Positions 29,487 to 34,204 of a DNA stretch of 34,204 nucleotides are shown here, piece by piece. The notes below the pieces were generated by a model. That model was not told the DNA's origin. It searched no databases and was given only the letters and a program-made list of their open reading frames with translations. The stretch's first letter is position 1. Every line of letters starts with the position of its first letter. This stretch comes from Sphingopyxis sp. (lineage in GTDB: Bacteria; Pseudomonadota; Alphaproteobacteria; Sphingomonadales; Sphingomonadaceae), in the NCBI GenBank assembly GCA_013821905.1, contig PNJO01000011.1, positions 1-34,204 of the forward strand. The letters run 5' to 3'. Made by a program: the position numbers and the translations under genes.

Positions 29487-29717
29487 ATGAACGCCATGTC
29501 CGCCCTCGCCGTCCTCCTGCTCGCCGGCAGCGCGCCGGCCGCAGCCCCCGTGCCGCAGGCGACCGCGGTCGGCGTGGCGCGCGCGCGGATCATCGCGCCC
29601 GCCGAGGTGCGGCGCGTGGAAGGCCGCATCGAAGTGCGCACCGGCGATGGCAAGGCGCCGACGCAGGTGCACCGCACCGAGCGCCGCGATGGCGGCGAGA
29701 CCGCGGATTTTTATTGA
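29487..29717 (+). CDS. Small secreted hypothetical protein, 76 aa
   Basis: Signal-peptide-like N-terminus MNAMSALAVLLLAGSAPAAA; plausible but short. Confidence 0.5.
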   Translation: MNAMSALAVLLLAGSAPAAAPVPQATAVGVARARIIAPAEVRRVEGRIEVRTGDGKAPTQVHRTERRDGGETADFY

Positions 29718-29753
29718 GACACTTGTCGCAACAGCGACGTTTCAGCCAACCCT

Positions 29754-29833
29754 CGTCATTCCCGCGAAGGCGGGAATCCCGCTTTTTCCTTCGCCGTCGT
29801 CAAGCGGGATCCCCGCCTTCGCGGGGATGACGA
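29754..29833. repeat. REP/BIME-like bipartite palindrome (element g), between convergent genes
   Basis: GTCA-TTCCCGC-GAAG-GCGGGAA ... CCCCGC-CTTC-GCGGGG-ATGACG. Confidence 0.88.
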
Positions 29834-29854
29834 AAGAAGAGCCAAAGGCGGCTC

Positions 29855-30730
29855 TCAGCCCTGCAACGTCGTGATGATCGCCGAAAAATCGCGGCCGTCC
29901 TTGTCGGCTTCGACAAAGGCTTCGTAGAGTTCGCGCGCCTTCGACCCCATCGGAACATCGGCATCGACGCTCGCCGCCGCCTCCATCGCCAGACGCAAAT
30001 CCTTGAGCATCAGCGCCGCGGCGAAGCCGCCGCGATAGCCATTGTCGGCGGGCGTCGTCGGACCGACGCCGGGCAGCGGCGCATAGCTGGTCAGCGACCA
30101 GCACTGCCCCGACGACACGCTAGCGATGTCGAAGAATTTCTGCGGATCGAGGCCGAGCTTCTGCGCGAGCGCCAGCGTCTCGCACGTCGCGATCATCGAC
30201 GCACCGAGCAGCATGTTGTTGCAGATTTTCGCGCCCTGCCCCGCGCCCGCGTCGCCGGCGTGGATCACCGCCTTGCCCATTTTCGCGAGGATCGGTTCGG
30301 CGCGCGCGAAACCCTCGTCGGTACCGCCGACCATGAAGGTCAGCGTGCCCGCATTGGCGGCCGCGATGCCGCCCGACACCGGCGCGTCGACCGCGACGAG
30401 GCCCTTTGCGGTCGCCGCCTCGATATTGGCGCGCGTGGTCGCGACGTCGATCGTCGAGCAATCGAGGAGCAACGTGCCGGGTGCCGCGTTCGGGAAGACA
30501 TCGCCTTCATAGACGCCCGCGACATGCTTGCCCGCGGGAAGCATCGTCACCACCGCTTCGGCGCCGGTCACGGCTTCGGCCGTCGATGCGGCGCGGGTGC
30601 AGCCCGCCTCGACCGCACGCGCCAGCGCCTCTTCGCTGAGGTCGAAGGCGCGCACCTCATGCCCCGCCTTGGCGAGGTTGGCGGCCATGCCGCCGCCCAT
30701 ATTGCCGAGTCCGATAAAGGCGATTTTCAT
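29855..30730 (-). CDS. mmsB: 3-hydroxyisobutyrate dehydrogenase
   Basis: IAFIGLGNMGGGMAANLAKAGHEV, DAPVSGGIAAANAGTLTFMVGG, GAKICNNMLLGASMIATCE. Confidence 0.94.
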   Translation of the reverse strand: MKIAFIGLGNMGGGMAANLAKAGHEVRAFDLSEEALARAVEAGCTRAASTAEAVTGAEAVVTMLPAGKHVAGVYEGDVFPNAAPGTLLLDCSTIDVATTRANIEAATAKGLVAVDAPVSGGIAAANAGTLTFMVGGTDEGFARAEPILAKMGKAVIHAGDAGAGQGAKICNNMLLGASMIATCETLALAQKLGLDPQKFFDIASVSSGQCWSLTSYAPLPGVGPTTPADNGYRGGFAAALMLKDLRLAMEAAASVDADVPMGSKARELYEAFVEADKDGRDFSAIITTLQG

Positions 30731-30737
30731 AGTCTCT

Positions 30738-30840
30738 CCCCTCCCGCTTGCGGGAGGGGCCGGGGGAGGGCCTGTCCCGAATATTGCAATGGCGAGGAGG
30801 AAACAGGCCCTCCCCTGACCCCTCCCGCAAGCGGGAGGGG
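30738..30840. repeat. MITE-like 103-bp inverted repeat (element h)
   Basis: Two 38-bp arms, inverted with 2 mismatches, around a 27-nt loop; each arm contains CCCCTCCCGC/GCGGGAGGGG. Confidence 0.88.
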
Positions 30841-30848
30841 AACCCGGC

Positions 30849-31631
30849 TCACCGCCCCTTCCACACGCCTTCGCGTTTCTCGATGAAGGCGGCCATGCCT
30901 TCGGCCTTGTCCTCGGTCGCGGCGAGGATCTGGAACAGGCGGCGTTCGTAGATCAGCCCCTGATCGAGCGTCGTTTCGAACGCGGTGTTGACCATGTCCT
31001 TGTTCACCATCGCGGCCATCGGCGGCATTGCGGCGATCGTGGTTGCGGTCTTCACCGCTTCGTCGATCAGCGTTTCGTGCGAGACAACACGCGCAACGAG
31101 GCCCGAACGTTCGGCTTCGGCGGCGTCCATCATCCGGCCGGTCAGGCACATTTCCATCGCCTTCGCCTTGCCGATCGCGCGCGTCAGCCGCTGCGACCCG
31201 CCCATGCCCGGCGCGACGCCGAGCTTGATTTCGGGCTGGCCGAATTTCGCCTTGTCCGACGCGATGATGAAGTCGGCCATCATCGCGAGCTCGCAGCCGC
31301 CGCCCAAGGCAAAGCCGTTGACCGCGGCGATCCACGGCTTGCGGACCTTCTTCACGAAGTCGCTCGTCCATTTCGAGAAGAAATCCTCGAGATAGAAATC
31401 GGCGGCGGGCTTTTCGGCCATTTCCTTGATGTCGGCGCCCGCGGCGAACGCCTTGTCGCCCGTTCCGGTGAGCACCGCGCAGCGCTGGCTGTCGTCGGCC
31501 TCGAACGCGGCAAAGGCCGCGATCAGGTCATCGAGCACGCCCGAGTTCAGCGCGTTGAGCGCCTGCGGGCGATTGAGCGTCACCAGCGTGACGGCGCCGC
31601 GCGTTTCGACGAGGAGGGTTTCGTATGTCAT
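30849..31631 (-). CDS. Enoyl-CoA hydratase
   Basis: [57 protein letters not shown]. Confidence 0.94.
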   Translation of the reverse strand: MTYETLLVETRGAVTLVTLNRPQALNALNSGVLDDLIAAFAAFEADDSQRCAVLTGTGDKAFAAGADIKEMAEKPAADFYLEDFFSKWTSDFVKKVRKPWIAAVNGFALGGGCELAMMADFIIASDKAKFGQPEIKLGVAPGMGGSQRLTRAIGKAKAMEMCLTGRMMDAAEAERSGLVARVVSHETLIDEAVKTATTIAAMPPMAAMVNKDMVNTAFETTLDQGLIYERRLFQILAATEDKAEGMAAFIEKREGVWKGR

Positions 31632-31644
31632 TCGGCAATCTCCT

Positions 31645-31705
31645 TCGTCATTCCGGCGAAGGCCGGAATCTCGACGGTGAGACCCCGGCCTCCGCCGGGG
31701 TGACG
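31645..31705. repeat. REP/BIME-like bipartite palindrome (element i)
   Basis: GTCA-TTCCGGC-GAAG-GCCGGAA ... CCCCGGCCTCCGCCGGGG-TGACG. Confidence 0.88.
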
Positions 31706-31707
31706 AT

Positions 31708-32754
31708 TTAGGTTAGAGGGGTCCATTTCTCGGCTTCGGGCAGCGGCGCGAAGATCGCGTCGATCCAGTCGTCAGTGACGGCTTCGGGGGTCGGCGGATC
31801 CCATTTCGGACTGTTGTCCTTGTCGACGATCAGAGCGCGGACGCCCTCGATGAAGTCGTGCATCCGGACGACGCGGCTGCCGATCGCATATTCCTGCGTC
31901 ATCTGCGCCGTAAAGTCGTGCATCACGGCACCTTCCTTGAGCTGGCGCAGCGCAACCTTGCAGGTTTGCGGCGACTTGCCGTGCAGCGCCGCCAGTTCCT
32001 TCTCCGCCCATTCGCCGCCATCGGTTTCGAGCGCCGCAAGGATGTCCTCATAGGTGTCGCTCGCAAAGAGCCGGTTGATCTTGTCGATCTGGCCGGTGAT
32101 CGCAGCGGGCGGCGCGGTGACAGACAATTCGCCGAGGATGCCGCCGATGCGGTCGGGGTGCGCAGCGATGCGCTCCTTGGCTTCGGTCAGCCGCTCGGAC
32201 GGCAGATAGTGTGTCGCGAGGCCGAGCGCGAGGCACTCTGCCCCGTCGAGCCGCGCGCCGGTGAGCGCGAGGAAGACGCCGACGCGGCCTTCGAGCCGGG
32301 GCAGATACCAGCCGCCGCCGACGTCGGGGAACAGGCCGATCCCCGTCTCGGGCATAGCAAACCGCGTATGCTCGGTCGCGACGCGATATTTCGCGGGCTG
32401 CGAGATGCCGACCCCGCCGCCCATCGTGATGCCGTCCATGAAGGCGACGACGGGCTTGGGATAGGTGAAGAGCAGATGGTTGAGGCGATATTCGGTGTGG
32501 AAGAAGAGGCGCGCTTCGACTCCGTCCTTCGCGCCGCTTGTCGCCAACATGCGGATATCGCCGCCCGCGCAGAAGCCGCGGCCCTCGCTGTGGTCGATGA
32601 TCACCGCCTCGACGGCGCCGTCGTCGCGCCACGCCAGCAGCGCCTCGATCATCGCCTGACACATCGGCAGGTTGAGCGCGTGGATCGCCTTCGGGCGGTT
32701 GAGCGACAGCCGGCCGATACGGCCATCGGTCGAAATCAAGACATCTTCGGTCAT
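31708..32754 (-). CDS. 3-hydroxyisobutyryl-CoA hydrolase (enoyl-CoA hydratase/isomerase family)
   Basis: [64 protein letters not shown]. Confidence 0.92.
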   Translation of the reverse strand: MTEDVLISTDGRIGRLSLNRPKAIHALNLPMCQAMIEALLAWRDDGAVEAVIIDHSEGRGFCAGGDIRMLATSGAKDGVEARLFFHTEYRLNHLLFTYPKPVVAFMDGITMGGGVGISQPAKYRVATEHTRFAMPETGIGLFPDVGGGWYLPRLEGRVGVFLALTGARLDGAECLALGLATHYLPSERLTEAKERIAAHPDRIGGILGELSVTAPPAAITGQIDKINRLFASDTYEDILAALETDGGEWAEKELAALHGKSPQTCKVALRQLKEGAVMHDFTAQMTQEYAIGSRVVRMHDFIEGVRALIVDKDNSPKWDPPTPEAVTDDWIDAIFAPLPEAEKWTPLT

Positions 32755-33896
32755 TGGCGCAGCAGGTCCCTTCCGACGATCATCCGCATCACCTGATTGG
32801 TGCCTTCAAGGATCGAATGGACGCGCAGGTCGCGCCAGAAACGCTCGATGGGATAATCCTTCAGATAACCGTAGCCGCCGAACAGCTGGAGCGCGTCGTT
32901 GACGATCTTGCTGCCGTTGTCGGTCGCGAGCCGCTTCGCCATCGCCGAGAAGCGCGATTTATCGGGCGCGTTCGCGGTGACCTTGGCCGCCGCGAGATAG
33001 AGCAGCGCACGCGCGGCTTCGAGGTCGGTCGCCATGTCGGCGAGCGTGAACTGCGTGTTCTGGAAATCGGCGATCGGCTGCCCGAACTGCTGGCGGTCCT
33101 TGGTGTAGGCAATCGCCTCGTCGAGGCAGCGCTGCGCGCCGCCGAGCGAGCAGGCGCCGATGTTCAGGCGGCCGCCGTCGAGCCCCGCCATCGCGAAGCG
33201 GAAGCCGTCGCCCTCGGCGCCGACGAGATTTTCGACCGGCACGCGGCAATCCTCGAAGATCACCTGCGCGGTCGGCGAGGCATTCCAGCCGAGCTTCTTT
33301 TCGGGCGCGCCGAAGCTGAGGCCGGGCGTATCCTTCTCGATGACGAGGCAGGAAATGCCTTTCGATTTTTCCTCGCCGGTACGGACCATGCAGACATAGA
33401 TGTCGTTATAGCCCGCGCCCGAGATGAACTGCTTGGTGCCGTTCAGGACATAATGGTCGCCGTCCTTCTTCGCGGTCGTCTTGAGCGCCGCGGCGTCCGA
33501 GCCCGAACCGGGTTCGGTCAGGCAGTAGCTCGCGATCTTCTGCATGCTCACGAGCTCGGGCAGGAAGCGCGCCTTGATCTCGGCGCCGCCGAAGCGGTCG
33601 ATCATCCACGTCGCCATGTTGTGGATCGAGACATAGGCGCTGGTCGCGGGGCAGCCATAGGCCATCGCCTCCATGATCAACGCGGCCTCCAATCGGCCGA
33701 GTCCGATGCCGCCCGACTCCTCGGCGACGTAGATCGCGCCGAAGCCGAGTTCGCCCGCGGCCTTCCACACGTCGAGGGGATAATGATGCGTCTCGTCCCA
33801 TTCGGCCGCGAAGGGTGTGATGCGGTCGGCGGTGAACTTGCGCGCCATATCCTGGATGGCGAGCTGGTCGTCGGTAAGCTGGAACTGGTCGGTCAT
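32751..33896 (-). CDS. Isobutyryl-CoA dehydrogenase-like acyl-CoA dehydrogenase
   Basis: Start MTDQFQLTDDQLAIQDMARKF at 33896; CLTEPGSGSDAAALKT, RFWRDLRVHSILEGTNQVMRMI (canonical Glu); ATGA overlap with the hydrolase. Confidence 0.92.
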   Translation of the reverse strand: MTDQFQLTDDQLAIQDMARKFTADRITPFAAEWDETHHYPLDVWKAAGELGFGAIYVAEESGGIGLGRLEAALIMEAMAYGCPATSAYVSIHNMATWMIDRFGGAEIKARFLPELVSMQKIASYCLTEPGSGSDAAALKTTAKKDGDHYVLNGTKQFISGAGYNDIYVCMVRTGEEKSKGISCLVIEKDTPGLSFGAPEKKLGWNASPTAQVIFEDCRVPVENLVGAEGDGFRFAMAGLDGGRLNIGACSLGGAQRCLDEAIAYTKDRQQFGQPIADFQNTQFTLADMATDLEAARALLYLAAAKVTANAPDKSRFSAMAKRLATDNGSKIVNDALQLFGGYGYLKDYPIERFWRDLRVHSILEGTNQVMRMIVGRDLLRQ

Positions 33897-33910
33897 TTCT
33901 TTTTCTCTTG

Positions 33911-33938
33911 CGTCATGCTGACGAAAGTCAGCATCCAT
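33911..33938. repeat. Single REP-like hairpin (element j) next to the GIY-YIG gene
   Basis: GTC-ATGCTGAC-GAAA-GTCAGCAT-CC, perfect 8-bp stem, GAAA loop. Confidence 0.8.
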
Positions 33939-33944
33939 TCCGAA

Positions 33945-34204
33945 CTAAGGTAAAGGCGAAAAACCGAGCCCGACGGCCCGATCCTCCCAAAAGGGGTTTT
34001 CCTTCTCGATCAGGGCGATCTTCCAGTCACGCTTCCACGCCTTGAGCTGTTTTTCGCGCGTGATCGCCGCATCCATCGAGCCGTGCATCTCGTGGAAGAC
34101 GAGCCGCTTTACGCCATAATGCTTGGTGAAGCCGCCTGCCAGGCCTTCGCGATGTTGATGAATGCGCGCCATCAGGTCGGACGTCACGCCGATGTAGATG
34201 GTGC
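33945..34204 (-). CDS. GIY-YIG nuclease family protein, N-terminus truncated by window edge
   Basis: TIYIGVTSDLMARIHQHREG ... AAITREKQLKAWKRDWKIALIEKENPFWEDRA; frame stays open past 34204. Confidence 0.9.
   Translation of the reverse strand, partial: TIYIGVTSDLMARIHQHREGLAGGFTKHYGVKRLVFHEMHGSMDAAITREKQLKAWKRDWKIALIEKENPFWEDRAVGLGFSPLP

Noticed and set aside
7345-33938. Palindromic repeats considered as a CRISPR array
   Set aside because: Dispersed, not regularly spaced, no spacers; REP/BIME architecture

Overview
GC-rich alphaproteobacterial chromosome segment, most like a sphingomonad (Sphingopyxis type; inferred from gene content, not verified). I support about 34 protein-coding genes plus one short ORF missing from the supplied track. 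No rRNA, tRNA, CRISPR or transposase was seen. Main blocks: (1) 0.4-4 kb: CNT nucleoside transporter, beta/gamma-crystallin-like secreted protein, MliC-like lipoprotein, MAPEG protein. (2) 4-7.2 kb: 3-hydroxybutyryl-CoA dehydrogenase and an egtB-egtD ergothioneine pair. (3) 7.4-10.6 kb: gluQRS, HIG1-like protein, cobalamin adenosyltransferase, a 38-aa membrane sORF, HNH endonuclease, YbaY lipoprotein. (4) 10.65-13.3 kb: PEP carboxylase with a palindrome-rich leader. (5) 14.1-29.3 kb: a divergent acyl-CoA catabolic locus. Its most interesting part is a separated ACAD11-like module (APH-fold kinase plus ADGPDEVH-type acyl-CoA dehydrogenase), together with a pair of acyl-CoA dehydrogenases that looks like a catalytic/non-catalytic heteromer. 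Two copies of a 7-2-7 operator-like palindrome mark its promoters. (6) 29.8-33.9 kb: valine catabolic genes. (7) A truncated GIY-YIG nuclease at the right edge. About ten REP/BIME-like palindromic elements lie almost exclusively just 3' of stop codons, one of them about 10 bp from the GIY-YIG gene.
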